A DNA stretch of 64,000 bases from Costus lasius (GCA_027563935.2 CM050449.1:89752371-89816370), one strand, 5' to 3'; positions 42,294 to 54,383 are shown, counted from the first letter of the stretch. The notes: generated from the sequence alone by a model not told the origin. Translations and numbers: made by a program.

Positions 42294-44164
42294 TGATGAC
42301 ACCAAAATTTATAGTAAATTTCATGCCATTTCATAAGTATTTTCGTGTCATATTCATGCTATTTTGCTTGTTTTTATGTCTTTTTTATCAATTATTGCGG
42401 AATCTACACCTTTTTTGGTTTTTGATGATTTTCAGGTAAAAAGGCACTATTTTTAGGCGTTTTGAAACAAATTCAGATGCATAGAAGAATCCCCATCATC
42501 AAGAAGAGATTACATGATAAATTTCATGAAGAACAGAGCCACAAACCAAATTACGGCAGGGCGGTAATTATAAATACGGTACCGTGGTTTCACCAGACCT
42601 ACGGAACAAACCATGGCGCTGCCATATTTTTCGAGCACTGCCATAATTTGGGGAATTTTTCATCTAGAAAGTTTTGCATAAAGTACGACACTACCATAAT
42701 TCTTTTCACGGGCCGTAATCTGGGTGTATTCCCGACCACAAAGTTTCCATGCTTTTATGGCACTACCATAACCGATATTACGGTGCCATAATTTCTAGAG
42801 TTTTTCGGCCAGAGAACTGCGAAGATATTACGGAGTTGCCATAAAGAAAACTACGGCCGTAATTCTGTCCAGCCGCCCAACTTTCATGGTCAATTTCGAA
42901 GCCCAATTTTTGCATGATCGATTGCGGATGATCCAGGCCAATAAATTCAAATTTGTAAGAAGGGATAGGAGGAGGACGACGAGGAGAGTTTGCACAGACT
43001 AAAAGCCCCAATTTTCATCCACCGTTGAGAGAGAAATCGAGTTTTCCACTGCCGCCCTAGGTTTCACTACCGAGAAGTGTACAGTGCATCTCCAACTGTG
43101 AAATTTAAGGAGAAGCTACGCCTGGAGGAAGAGAAGACGCCCCAGAAGTTTCAAAGCAAAAGGAGGTTGATCGGGGGAGAAATCAACAAAAGAGTCGACG
43201 CCGGCACTATTCACACGAGTTCTTGGAGCAAATTACGGTTATAATTTTCATTACAGCCGTGGTGTGTTTAGTAAATTCTCCTTTCTCTTCAAATTTTGAT
43301 CCTTTGAAACTATGGATTGTTGTAATTCTTTTACCATGCTAGCTTAGACAATTTATGGGACATTGGAGTGTTATCCCCTTAATTTCTAATGAATAGATAA
43401 TTTTTATTTCGTCAGAATAATTTTGTGTTGATAATTCTACTCATGTGACGATTGCCTTTAACTCTCCATAGTTTTATATTATCATCATGTTTCAGAGTTT
43501 TTACAATATGGAATGAAAGGTGACTTATGAAAACTTGGAACCCTAGAGTTGAATGTTAGGAATTGACCGTAAGATATTAGGTTTGCTCTTATTTCTCGAT
43601 TTTAGAAGTATTATTGTCATGCTGATGATCTAAATATAGGATTGAGTTACTATGATAAACGTGAACATACTACAAGAAATTGATTATTGGATCATTGGAG
43701 AACCATAAGTAGAACCTGTGTTGAGATTCGGATGCACGCAAGTGATCCTTGAGTTTCCACTTGAGATAATTGACTTATAATTCGAATGCACGAAAGTGAT
43801 CCTTGAGTTCTTTGTTGATGGTTTACTTATTTTCAGAATTGAATAGATCTTGTGTGAAAGTGAGGATCGGTTCTTTGTATGATTGTCTGCACGAAAGTGA
43901 GACGATTCCTTTATAAAGTAAATTATATCTTTATCATAATAAAATTAGACTGACGAACATCTATCTAGTCATAGAAATTAAGGTGGATGAAACCGTAGTC
44001 CTAGTTTCTCTCTCTGATATTTTCGTGTAGCTTTCGATAGTTTGCTTTATATTTTCGACTGCCTACCTAGTCAGAAATTGACTATTCAGTACTTGACAAA
44101 TGAGGACTGTGTGGTTCGATATCTTATTATTACTTCGAGTATCCGTGCACTTGTGGACACAACA
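42294..44164 (+). repeat. LTR2, shared by A1 and A2
   Basis: TGATGACACCAAAATTTATAG to GTGGACACAACA, 1,871 bp, near-identical plan to LTR1. Palindromes at 42549-42864. Followed directly by the A2 primer site. Confidence 0.92.
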
Positions 44165-44337
44165 AGTTTTTGGCGTCATTGCCGGGGACCTTGGTTTTTG
44201 TCAATATTCAAGATATTGAAAGTATTGCTAGACTAGGTTTTGTTTATTTCTTATTTACGTTCTATCTTTCTGTTCTTTTCTGTTTACTTGAGTTATTTGA
44301 CCTATCTGCTTTAGATTGTACAGTAAATTTAGATCTG

Positions 44338-45378
44338 ATGGCGGACCGGAGATCACTCAGGGACTATGCATCCCCTAACCCACATGAGATACACTTTAGC
44401 ATCGCCAGACCAGCTATTGAGGCTAGTAATTTCGAGATCAATCCTGCTTTCTTGTCTATGATCCAGCAGAATCAATTTCGAGGATTATCAATTGAAGATC
44501 CTTATCAAGATTTATAACTTTTTCTTGAATATCGTGACACCATTAAAATTAATGGAGTTTCTGATGATGCATTAAAACTAAGATTGTTTCCTTTTTCTCT
44601 CAGGGACCGAGCGCATTCTTGGCTACATTCTCGACCTACTGGTACCTCCACCACATGGGAACAACTATCAAATGCTTTCTTGATGAAGTACTTTCCACCC
44701 GGCAAAACCATCCAGTTGAGAAACCAAATAACAAGCTTTACATAGAAGGATGGTGAATCCCTTAGCGAGGCATGGGAGCATTTCAACGATTTACAACGGA
44801 AGTGTCCTCACCACGGCCTTGAAAATTGGGTTTTAATTCATACATTTTATAATGGCCTACTTTATAATACTCGTTTGATTGTTGATGCTGCTGCAGGAGG
44901 AACCCTCATGAGCAGAACCATTGAAGATGCTTTCAGCTTATTTGAAGAGATGTCCCTGAACCATAACCAATGAGCTCCTGAAGAAGGAATGTTGGTAAGA
45001 ATGAGAATGAGGGATGGCGAACCTTGACTGAAGAGGTAAATTCTTTTAGTGTAGACTCCATGCTTGTGAAGTTTATGACTAGTCAAAATCAATTAATGAC
45101 AAATCAAAATAAAGTGATTGAAAATCTTAAGGGATTGGTTAGTCATCTTACTTCTCATGTAGGATCCTTAGATGCCTACAATAAAACTCTAGAAGATTAG
45201 AATACTGAATTAGACTCTAGGGAACATTGTAATGCTATCATTACTAGGTGTGGAAGGCAATTATATGAGCCAAAAGGGAGAGTTGAAGATGAGCCTAGTA
45301 ATGAACATGATCATGAATTAGACTCAGAAAAATCTTCTAAGCATGAGCAGTCCCAAACTAGTTTGTCATCTCATTAAG
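44338..45378 (+). pseudogene. A2 Gag (zinc knuckle deleted)
   Basis: MADRRSLRDYASPNPHEI, then the capsid core as in A1 (LRLFPFSLRDRAHSWLHS, TWEQLSNAFLMKYFPPG). Stops follow PYQDL (44515-44517), TSFT (TAG) and NHNQ (TGA); a frameshift follows near 44990. The same zinc-knuckle deletion as in A1 is seen (TEEVNSFS then VDSMLVKF). The linker retains EHCNAIITRCGRQLYEPKG and runs to the protease region. Confidence 0.85.
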
Positions 45379-45398
45379 GTGATGAACCTAAAGGTGAT

Positions 45399-47137
45399 GT
45401 GCCATGTCAGAATGATATTTCTAAACCTAATTCTCCCTCACCATATAGGCCACCTATACCCTTTCCCCAGAGGTTAGTGCAAGCAAAATTGGACAAGCAA
45501 TTTGGGAAATTTCTTGATGTTTTGAAAAAGCTTTGCATTAACATTCCATTTACTGAAGCTTTATCTCAAATGCCCACATATGCTAAATTTTTTAATGAAA
45601 TTTTTTCTAATAAAAGAAAGATAGAGGACTATGGTACTATGACTCTTACTGAAGAATGTAGTGCTATTATCCAAAACAAGTTGCCACCGAAATTAAAAGA
45701 CCCGGGTAGTTTCTCTATACCTTGTTTTATTGGGAGCATGGCTTTTGACCGAGCCTTATGTGATTTGGGTGCTAGTGTGAGTCTAATGCCATTGTCTATT
45801 TGTAGGAAATTGGACATGCGAGAGCTTAAACCAACTATAATATCTTTGCAGCTCGCCGATCATTCAGTTAAGTATCCTGTAGGGATTCTTGAAGATGTGC
45901 CTATCTAGGTAGGTAAATATTTCATTCCAGCTGACTTTGTTGTCCTTGAGATGGAGGAAGATGCAAGAATCCCCATCATACTTGGTAGACCGTTCTTAGC
46001 TACAGCAGGAGCACTTATTGATATAAAGAACGGTAAGCTTACACTTAACATTGAGGATGAAAGAATTGAGTATGACTTGAATGAAGCCGTGAAAAACCCA
46101 TCGAATTCGGGATCTTGTTGTAGTATACATGTTGTAGATGACACTATCTATAATCTTACTGATTTGTTTGTTGAAACCTCTGAATATAATTCTAATTTAG
46201 ATTCTGCTGTTGATTCTATGGTAGAGACCAATTCTGAAATTGATGAATTATTAGACTGCAGTGCTTGTGATAATAAAAAGAGTGAAGAAAGGGAGGCCCC
46301 AAAAGTAGAACTTAAAGCTTTACCTGATAACCTTCGTTATGAATTTCTTGGTCCTGATTCTACTTACCCTGTTATTGTTGATGCACAGCTTGGAAAAAGG
46401 GAGACAGATTTGCTTCTCAAAGAATTAAGGATTTACATAAACGTAATTGGGTATACAATTGATGACTTAAAGGGAGTTAACCCTTCTTTTTGTATGCACA
46501 GGATCTTGATGGAAGAGGAACACAAGCCACATACAGATTTTCAAAGGAGACTTAACCCCTCAACGAAAGAAGTTGTGAAGAAGGAGGTTTTGAAATTACT
46601 TGATGCAGGTATTATCTATCCTATCTCTAATAGTAAATGGGTAAGTCATGTACATTGTGTTCCAAAGAAAGGAGGGGTAACTGTCATGAAAAACAAAGAC
46701 AATGAATTAATTCCTGTTAGAACTGTTACTAGTTGGCGCATGTGCATAGATTATAGAAAATTGAATGCTGCTACTAGGAAAGACCAGTTTCCCTTACCTT
46801 TTATTGATCAAATGGTTGAAAGGCTTGCAAACCATTGTCACTTTTGTTTCTTAGGTGGATACTTTGGATTTTTCCAAATTACTATACATCCTGATGACCA
46901 AGATAAGACCACTTTCACTTGTCCGTATGGAACTTTTGCGTATAGGAGAATGCCTTTTGGTCTATGTCATGCACCTACTATTTTTCAGAGATGTATGATG
47001 GCTATTTTTTCTAATTTTATTGAGGATTTTATGGATGTATTTATGGATGATTTCTCTATATATGGTTCTTCTTTTGATGATTGTTTAGCTAATTTATCTT
47101 GAGTTTTGCAGTGGTGTGAAGAAACTAACCTTGTGCT
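45399..47137 (+). pseudogene. A2 Pol, first part: protease and RT
   Basis: One frame from MPCQNDISKPN with a TAG at 45906-45908 (CAG in A1) and a TGA at 47100-47102. Protease ALCDLGASVSLMPLSIC and IPIILGRPFLATAG. RT MCIDYRKLNAATRKDQFPLP, FTCPYGTFAYRRMPFGLC and active site VFMDDFSIYG (about 47037-47066, six-T run upstream so in frame). A3 is inserted 70 bp after the active site at GTGCT. Pol resumes at 57652. Confidence 0.9.
47133..47137. repeat. A3 target-site duplication GTGCT (left)
   Basis: Matches 57647-57651. In A1 the uninterrupted site reads CCTTGTGCATAAC. Confidence 0.93.
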
Positions 47138-49090
47138 TGATGACACCAAAATTTATAGTAAATTTTGTGCAATTTCAATGATATTTTTGTGTCATATTCC
47201 TACATCTTTGCTTATTTTTATACCTTTTTTATCAATTATTGCGGAATCTACACTGTTTTTGGTTTTTGATGATTTTCAGGCAAGAAGGCACGATTTTCAG
47301 GCATTTTCAAGCAATTTCCGATGCATGGACGAATTCCCACCATCAAGAGAAGATTACATGTCAAATTTCTATAAGGTTGGAGCTTCAGAGCAAATTACGG
47401 CACCCCCGTAATCAATATTATGCTACCGTGGTTTCACTGCATCTATAGAACAAAACCACGGTACTATCGTATTTTCGGTGTTCTACCGTATTTTGGGATT
47501 TTTTTCATACAGAAAGTTTCAAGGAAATTACGGTACTGCCGTAATGGATTTCACGCGCCGTAATCTGGGTTCGATTCTATAGAGAAAATTTGATGAATTT
47601 TACGGTACTGCTATAATAGAAATTATGGGCTGTATTTTGAGTCAATTTTCCACCCGAGAGATTTAAGGCAAATACGGCACTGCCGTAATGAAATTCACGG
47701 TACCGTAATTTCGGATGATTTCTATATCGAGAGTTCCAGCCCAAATTACGGCACTGCCATAACCAGTTTCACGGCCGTAATTCTAACTCTGGATGCGATT
47801 TTCCCAGTCAACCTTGAAGTCTGATTTTTGCGCGATCGATTGCGGACGATCCAGGCCATTAAATTCAAAGCTGTAAAAAGTAAAAAGAGAGCTTTCGACG
47901 AGACGAAGAGGGAGACACCAAAGCCCTAGTTTTCATCCACTAACAAAGGAGAAATCGAGTTTCACGCCGCCACGTAGGTTTTATTGCTAGGAAGTGTACA
48001 GCGCATCTCCGGCCGTGAAATTTGAAGGGAAACTTCGCCTGGAGTAGGAGAACATACCCCAGAAGTTTCAGAGTGAAAGGATCTTGATCGGAGGAGAAAT
48101 CAAGAAGATACTTAGTGCCGACACTGTTCACACGTGTAATTACGACTATAATTTCCATTACAGCCGTGTGGTTATTTGTTTTTCCCCTCTTTCTTGATTT
48201 GCTACACTTTGATACTATGGATTATTGTAATCTTTCATCCATGCTAGCTTAAACCTTTTATGGGACATGGGGGAGTAATTCCCTTCGATTTCTTATTGAC
48301 TAGATAAATTTTTCATTACTTCGTCACGTATAATTTTAGCATGATAATTCTACTTATGTGATAATTGCTCTTTAATTCTTCATAGATTCATGTTATTAAT
48401 CATATTTTAGAGTTTTCGTAATAAGGACCGAAAGGTGACTTGCTTGAGAACTTGAAACCCTAGAATTGAATGTTAGGAACTTACTGTAAGAAATTAGGTT
48501 AGTTCTTGTTTATTGATTTTAGAAAAATAATTGCCATGATAATAATATGAATCTAGGATTGAGTTAATTTATCAGATGTAGAGATCTTGTGCGAAAGTGA
48601 GGATTAGGACGTTGAAGAGCCATAAGTAAAACTTGTGTTGAGACTCGGATGCACGAAAGTAATCATTGAGATTCCACTTGAGATAATTAACTTAGAATTC
48701 GGATGCATGAAAGTGGTCCTTCAGTTCCTTGATTGATCATTTAATTATTTTCAGGTTGGGATAGATCTTGCGCGAAAGCGAAGATCGGTCCATGCATGGT
48801 TGTCTACACGAAAGTGAGATGATCCTTTTATGAAGTAAATTATATCTTTGTCATGATAAAATTAAACTGATGAATTACTATTCATATCTAGTCATAGAAA
48901 TTAAAGAGGATGAAACCTTAGTCCCAACTTCTCTCTCTGATTATTTTCGTTCGCCTTCATTAGTTCACTTGCATAGTTTCGATTGCCTAGATAGTTAGAA
49001 CTCAATTATTCGGTACTTGACAACGAGGTCTCTGTGGTTCGATATCTTTCTTTATTACTTCGAGTATCCGTGCACTTGCGGACTACAACA
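47138..49090 (+). repeat. A3 5' LTR (LTR3)
   Basis: TGATGACACCAAAATTTATAG to GCGGACTACAACA, 1,953 bp. Partner 55699-57646 starts TGATGGCACCGAAATTT. Palindrome array at 47393-47783. Confidence 0.94.
47393..47783 (+). repeat. Palindrome array in LTR3, ~73-bp period
   Basis: Six imperfect units near 47393, 47455, 47527, 47600, 47671 and 47743. Each pairs a TTACGGCACTGCCGTAA-type palindrome with a second CACGG..CCGTAATT palindrome about 10 bp later, followed by a spacer containing a CGAGAGTT-like word. The LTR4 copy is at 55953-56342. Confidence 0.82.
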
Positions 49091-49237
49091 AGTTTTTGGT
49101 GCCGTTGCCGGGGACCTTGGTTTTTGTCAATATTGAAGATATTGAAAGTATTGCTAGACTAGGTTCTGTTTTCTGTTTATTTTCTATTTTTTCATTCTTT
49201 TTCATTCCCTTGAAATCATTTGATCTATCTACTTTGC

Positions 49238-50583
49238 ATGCGCAGGAATCTTAGATCAGGACCTCTTGTACCTTTTGATCGTAAGATAAATAAAACTCTT
49301 AGACTATGTGGGAAGCTTAGATTTGAAGAAAGTCAACAAGAGGAAGAAGTGACCATGGTAGAACAGAGGCTAACAACGAGAGATTCACTCTAATATTGCT
49401 AGACCGGTCATAGAGGCTAACAACTTTGAAATTAAGCCTACTTTCTTATCTATGATTCAACAGAACCAGTTTGGAGGATCTCCTCTTGAAGATCCTAACT
49501 AGCACCTTTCTTGGTTTCTTGAACTTTGTGATACAATTAAAATAAATGGTGTTTCTAACGATTCATTAAAACTGAGATTGTTTCCTTTTTTTCTTAGGGA
49601 CCGAGCGTGATCTTGGCTTCAAGCACAACCTACTGGTACCTTCACCACATGGGAGCAATTGTCCAATGCCTTCTTGATGAAATAATTTCCACCAAGCAAG
49701 ACCATCCAAATTAGAAATCAGATTTCAAGCTTTCCACAGAGGGATGGTGAATCTTTTAGCGAGGCATGGGAGCGATTCAATGATTTACAATGGAAGTGTC
49801 CTCACCATGGCATTGAAAATTGGGTTTTAATTTATACTTTTTACAATGGTTTGCTTTATAATACCAGACTAACTATTGATGCTGCTGCAGGAGGAGCTCT
49901 AATGAGCAAAACCATTGATGATGCTTTCAAGTTGCTAGGGGATATGGCTTTAAATCATAACCAGTGGACTTAAGAGAGAGGAGTGCTTTATAAACCTTCC
50001 CAAGGTAAGAATGAAAGTGATGGTTAGCACACCTTGGCAGAGAAGGTAGACTCTTTGTGCAACAGATTTGATTCTTTTAAAATGCAAACTGCTGTTGTTT
50101 CTTCATCTGTTGTTTGTGATATCTGTGGAAAAAATGGTCATATCTCTGAAGATTGTAAAGTCAATGTTAGTCAGGATAGTGAACATGTTAATGCATTAGG
50201 GAATTTTAATCAAAGTAGAAATAATGATCCCTATTCTGGTACTTACAACTCTGGATGGAGGAATCACCCCAACTTATCTTGGAAAAACAATAACAATGAA
50301 GGGGGGACAAACTAAAAATAGAGGATTCCAAAATAAGCCAAATCAAAATCAAAACTCAAACCAGAATTCAAACATTGAGTCCATGATAGAAAAGTTTATG
50401 ACTAATCAGAATCAATACATGCAAAATCAACATAAAGAAATTGAAGATCTTAAGGGAATAGTTAGTCAACTAGCTTCTCAAGTAGGATCATTAGTAGCCC
50501 ACAACAAAATCTTGGAAAATCAAATAGCACAACAAGCTAATAGTTCTTACAGACCCCCAGAAAAATTACCTGCAAAACCATAA
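49238..50583 (+). pseudogene. A3 Gag with zinc knuckle
   Basis: MRRNLRSGPLVPFDRKINK, RLCGKLRF (basic N-terminus as in B1), MVEQRLTTRDSL-stop, then the capsid core LSWFLELCDTIKINGV, LRLFPFFLRDRA, TFTTWEQLSNAFLMK, SEAWERFNDLQWKCPHHG, and the CDICGKNGHISEDC zinc knuckle (about 50115-50156). A Gln/Asn-rich coil (NQNQYMQNQHKEIEDLKG) follows, ending EKLPAKP-stop. Stops interrupt at several places (TAG at 49500, TGA in DRA-SW, TAA in LMK-FPP) and two frameshifts, including one near 50315. Confidence 0.85.
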
Positions 50584-50658
50584 CCAAACCCTAGGTAGCG
50601 CTTTAATGCTATCATCACTAGAAGTGGGAGACAATTAGAAGAACCCAAAGGGAAAGTT

Positions 50659-51786
50659 GTGAACAATGAAAAAGAGCCTAATGATGATCATGATGATGAA
50701 TTAGAGTTAGAAAAATCTTCTGCACATGAGCCATGTCAGAATGATGCTTCTAAACCTAATTTACCTCCACCTTATAGACCACCTATACCCTTTCCCCAAA
50801 GGTTAGTGCAAGCAAAACTAGATAAACAATTTGGAAAATTTCTTGAAGTGTTGAAAAAGTTTTACATTAATATTCCTTTTACTGAAGCTTTAATAATCAA
50901 ATGTCATCATATGCAAAATTCTTGAAAGAGATCTTGTCTAACAAAAGAAAATTAGAGGATATGGTACTGTGGCCTTAATTGAGGATTGTAGTGCTATTAT
51001 CCAAAATAAATTACCACCAAAACTGAAGGATCCAAGTAGTTTCTCTATACCTTGTTCTATTGGAAGCATGTCTTTTAACCGAGCCTTTTGTGATCTAGGT
51101 GCTAGTGTAAGCCTAATGCCTTTATCTATTTGCAGGAAACTGGACATTGAAGAGCTTAAACCAACATCCATATCTTTACAGCTCGTTGTTAGCTCGGTAA
51201 AGTATCCTATTGGTATTGTAGAGAATGTTCCAATCAAGGTAGGCAAATTTTTTATACCTGCAGATTTTGTAGTCCTTGACATGAAAGAAAATCATAAAAA
51301 TCCTATCATCCTTGGTAGATCCTTTTTGGCTACAGCAGGAGCACATATAGATGTTAAGAAAGGAAATATCACTTTTGAGATTTGTGAAAAAATAATTGGA
51401 TTTGATCTTGCTGATTCTTTGAACAAACTTTCATATTCTAGATCGTGTTGCAGTATCAATATAGTAGATGATGTTGTTTATGATGTTCATAATTTATTAG
51501 AAAAATCCTCTAACTTTGAAACTAACAATTTTTCTGAGGATATTGATAGAGGATTACAGGAGAAAGGACATCAAATTTATTTGAAGAAGAAGAAAAAGAG
51601 AAGAAGAAGAGAAGAAGAAGAAGAGGCTCTAAGTTGATTAACAAAGGAAAGAAGATATTGAGTAAAATTGGACATTGTTTCAAGACTGAACCTTATGTGC
51701 TTCATAGCGATGCTCAAATCAAAGAAAAATCAGAGTGGAAATTGAAGAAATCAGAATCAAAATCGAGTGCAAAAGGGTCAAGCTAA
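50659..51786 (+). pseudogene. A3 protease with basic/acidic tail in place of RT-IN
   Basis: 50659-50925 carries RPPIPFPQRLVQAKLDKQFG. After a slip near 50895, the open frame 50969-51637 has AFCDLGASVSLMPLSIC (catalytic Asp at 51092), NPIILGRSFLATAG and SCCSINIVDDVVYD. It then runs into a GAAGAAGAAG purine tract coding Lys/Arg/Glu runs. One base shift later the frame reads INKGKKILSKIGHCF, HSDAQIKEKSEWKLKKSESK and SSAKGSS-stop at 51786, matching the SAERSS-stop of A1 Pol. So about 2.5 kb of RT, RNase H and integrase were removed while both ends of the polyprotein were kept. Confidence 0.85.
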
Positions 51787-51910
51787 AGACCTTTAAATAT
51801 GCGATTCTTAGGAGGCAACCCAAGCATTCTAACTTTACTTTTTTTTCCTTTTATTTTACTTTATTTTTATTTTTGCTTTTAGAACTAATTTTTCTTTTCC
51901 TTTTGTAGGT
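51774..51910 (+). promoter_or_regulatory. A3 post-pol double hairpin and splice acceptor-like tract
   Basis: GGTCAAGCTAAAGACC, then TTAGGAGGCAACCCAAGC, then a pyrimidine-rich tract ending TTTTCCTTTTGTAG|GTAAAA (51909). Position between protease tail and env-like gene suggests a spliced subgenomic RNA for the latter (inference). Confidence 0.7.
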
Positions 51911-51931
51911 AAAATCGAGTTTGGTGTAAAA

Positions 51932-52402
51932 TATGGCACTACCGTAATGAAAATTACGATACCGTATTTTTGTCTGTTTTCGACCAGAAAGTTTAGACGA
52001 TATTACGGCACTACCGTAAGCTTTTTCAGGGTACCGTATTTTTGTTCCAAAATCGATCCAAAAGTTTTATTCTTTTTACAGCACTACCGTAAATTATTTT
52101 ACGGGCTATATTTTGTGAATTTAATTTTTTGCTCTAAAAAAAATTTTTCAGTGATTATTTTTACCGCACCACCATAACCATTTTCACAGCACCGTATTTT
52201 TTGTCATTTTCTCAGCCGAGAGCATCAAGCATATTATGGCGGTGCCATAACCGTTATTGTGGTACTGTATTTTCGGTCAAAATTTGGCCAGACAGATTTC
52301 AGATTATTACGGCACCACCGTATTAGTTTTATGGCCCGTGTTTTTCGAAAACATCAAAATACGGCACCGCCATAATGATTTTTATGGCCGTAATTCTGTT
52401 TT
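51932..52402 (+). repeat. Palindrome array before the env-like gene
   Basis: About seven units (near 51932, 52001, 52078, 52163, 52235, 52308, 52363) of ATTACGGCACTACCGTAA-type palindromes, each with a partial second one, separated by spacers like TTCGACCAGAAAGTTT. Same unit plan as in the LTR arrays. Confidence 0.8.
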
Positions 52403-52970
52403 TAGGTGCGATTCCTGTGCCATTTTTTAGAGTTTTCTGGGCCGTGTTTCAGGTTTTCTCACTCATTTTTGCTCATTCTCACGCCGACCTTCGCCCTCTG
52501 ACCTTCTCCAACCGTTAGAGCTCATCGGCGACCCTTCCCATCCGATTCTAATAGCCGATTGGGTACTCTCTTCATAGATTTCTCTGATTTAGCGAGTTTG
52601 CATGAATTTTTGCCCCTTTCTTCATTTTTCCTCGTTTCTTGCTCGATTTGAAAGATTTTTATTTGCTAATGCTTCCTAAAGGATAGGCGACCCTTCCTAG
52701 TTCATATCCAGAAATTTTTAGCCGATTTGTAGAGTGTTTTGAGTAAGATTGAGCTTGGACTCCTAATTTCCACCCTGTTCTCTGCTCAGTTTTCCACTAT
52801 TCTATTTTTGATGAAAAATTTTTGGGTTTTAAGCTATGAATTAATTGATATTACTCATAATACATTTTGTTAGAGAGAAATTTCTGAGATTGAAAGTGAT
52901 AGATTACATTGAATTGCTATTTGCTATATTGTATTGCACTCTTAGCTTGCAGCTTGTGTGAAAAATTGAG
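52403..52970 (+). other. Leader before the A3 env-like gene
   Basis: No reading frame. Contains two related phrases (GACCCTTCCCATCCGATTCTAATAGCCGATT near 52530 and GCGACCCTTCCTAG...AGCCGATTTGTAG near 52688) and ends AAAATTGAG-ATG. Confidence 0.4.
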
Positions 52971-54383
52971 ATGGCTCCTAAGATTAAGCAAGTAGTATCA
53001 AAGAGAAGAGGCAAAGGACCAGCTACATCCTCCACAACACCAAATCCCTATGGCATTATCTTTAGGGATGAAATTCAAGAAGAAAGATACAACAATTTAG
53101 TGGAGAGAAGGGTGGTAAAAACAAAGTATGCTGATAGGAGAACCTTGGAGGCACTTGGATTATATGAGGATGTGTTTTGGATGTTTGAGCAAATCAGAGC
53201 TAAAAGATTTTTTTAGATTACACAATATACTTATTTGCCACTTGTTTTGGAATTTTTGAGTAGCTTGAATGTGGACCTACGAGAGTTTTCCAATGGACTA
53301 GTTGAAGGAGAAGTTACATTCAGACTAGCTAATGTTGAGAGGAATTTAACTTTGAGAGAAATCAGATCTATCTTTCATTTGGGTTATGGAGGGTATACCC
53401 AAATACCAATTGGGTTTATAGAAAATGTGTTTTGGAATCAGATTACCCATGAGACCCATTTTTCTGCTATTTCTACTAGAGCTTCAAGGATTATGAATCC
53501 TTGTATAAAGTATGTTCATAGAATTCTTACTCACACATTTTTTGGCATAGGAGACAGTGATGGAATGGTGCGACAAACTGAGCTTTACTTTTTATGGGGG
53601 ATGCTTAATGGAGTAGTAGTAGATGTTGCCTTCTTTTTGATGAAGCACATGGATAAAGTGGCTAGAGCAAAGAAGGGCACCATTGTAATAGGGGGGCTGA
53701 TTCCCCCTATAGCCCTACATCTAAATGTTGAGCCCTATGGGGTAGAAGTGGCAAGGGGGAATGCAAGGCTGGATCTTGAGTCTTCCATGGCTATGAAGAT
53801 GATATTTAGAGAGGGGGATGTCTTTTGCTTGGTCCTAGGACCAAATGCCCCTACTTTACCATTACCCCACGTAGAGAAGACCACTGTGAAGGAGAGAGCA
53901 AATTGGAAATTTTCACAGAGCACCGCTGAGGCCGCTTTTACACTACCATTGAGTGTAGTTCCACCACCACCTACTTGGGGTGGAAGAGATGATCCTTTTG
54001 GTCTGGAGTCGCCATCTTACCGGCCTGCTGATTCTACTCACCCAGCTGCTGATTCTTCCTATAGACCTACTAGAGGATGGTCTAGTGCCTTCGACCCAGG
54101 ATTCCAAGCACTCTCCACTGAGATATGTCGTCGGGGACATCGAATGGAGAAGATGATGGATTCCGTGGGGCAAATGCAGGACACTATGCACCATATCCAC
54201 CAGGATGTGGAAGATTTGAGTACTTACATGGAAGATATGGGAAATTTCCTTTATGGCCACTTCGGGTATGAGGATAGCAGACGAGGAGGCGACCATGGTG
54301 GACACCAGAGAAAGCAGCCCTTTTGTCGTATGGATGCAGCAGAGGAGGACGCCGAGGAGATCCGATCTGATGATGATGAGTAG
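52971..54383 (+). pseudogene. A3 Athila ORF1 / env-like protein, one stop
   Basis: Frame of 471 codons, starting MAPKIKQVVSKRRGKG (basic N-terminus, possible nuclear localisation), with a single TAG at 53214-53216 after RAKRFF. Conserved Athila ORF1 blocks: ERRVVKTKYADRRTLEALGL, YLPLVLEFLSSLNVDLREF, LTLREIRSIFHLGYGGYTQI, MVRQTELYFLWGMLNGVVVD, KVARAKKGTIVIGG, GNARLDLESSMAMKM. A Pro/Ser-rich linker (about residues 325-370), a possible short coiled segment (RRGHRMEKMMDSVGQMQD) and an acidic end (EEDAEEIRSDDDE) follow. No signal peptide or transmembrane helix is obvious. Function is unknown; the same gene in B1 is badly decayed and in A1, B2 and C it is missing or nearly so. Confidence 0.82.

Noticed and set aside
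47393..47783. Regularly spaced palindromes resembling a CRISPR array
   Set aside because: This is plant nuclear DNA, the units are imperfect with related spacers, there are no cas genes, and they lie inside LTR U3.
51575..51640. Lys/Arg/Glu runs as a nuclear localisation domain of A3
   Set aside because: Produced by a GAA-type purine tract at a deletion join and followed by a frameshift; no evidence of a functional domain.
53943..54305. 120-codon minus-strand frame
   Set aside because: Shadow of the A3 env-like gene on the opposite strand.
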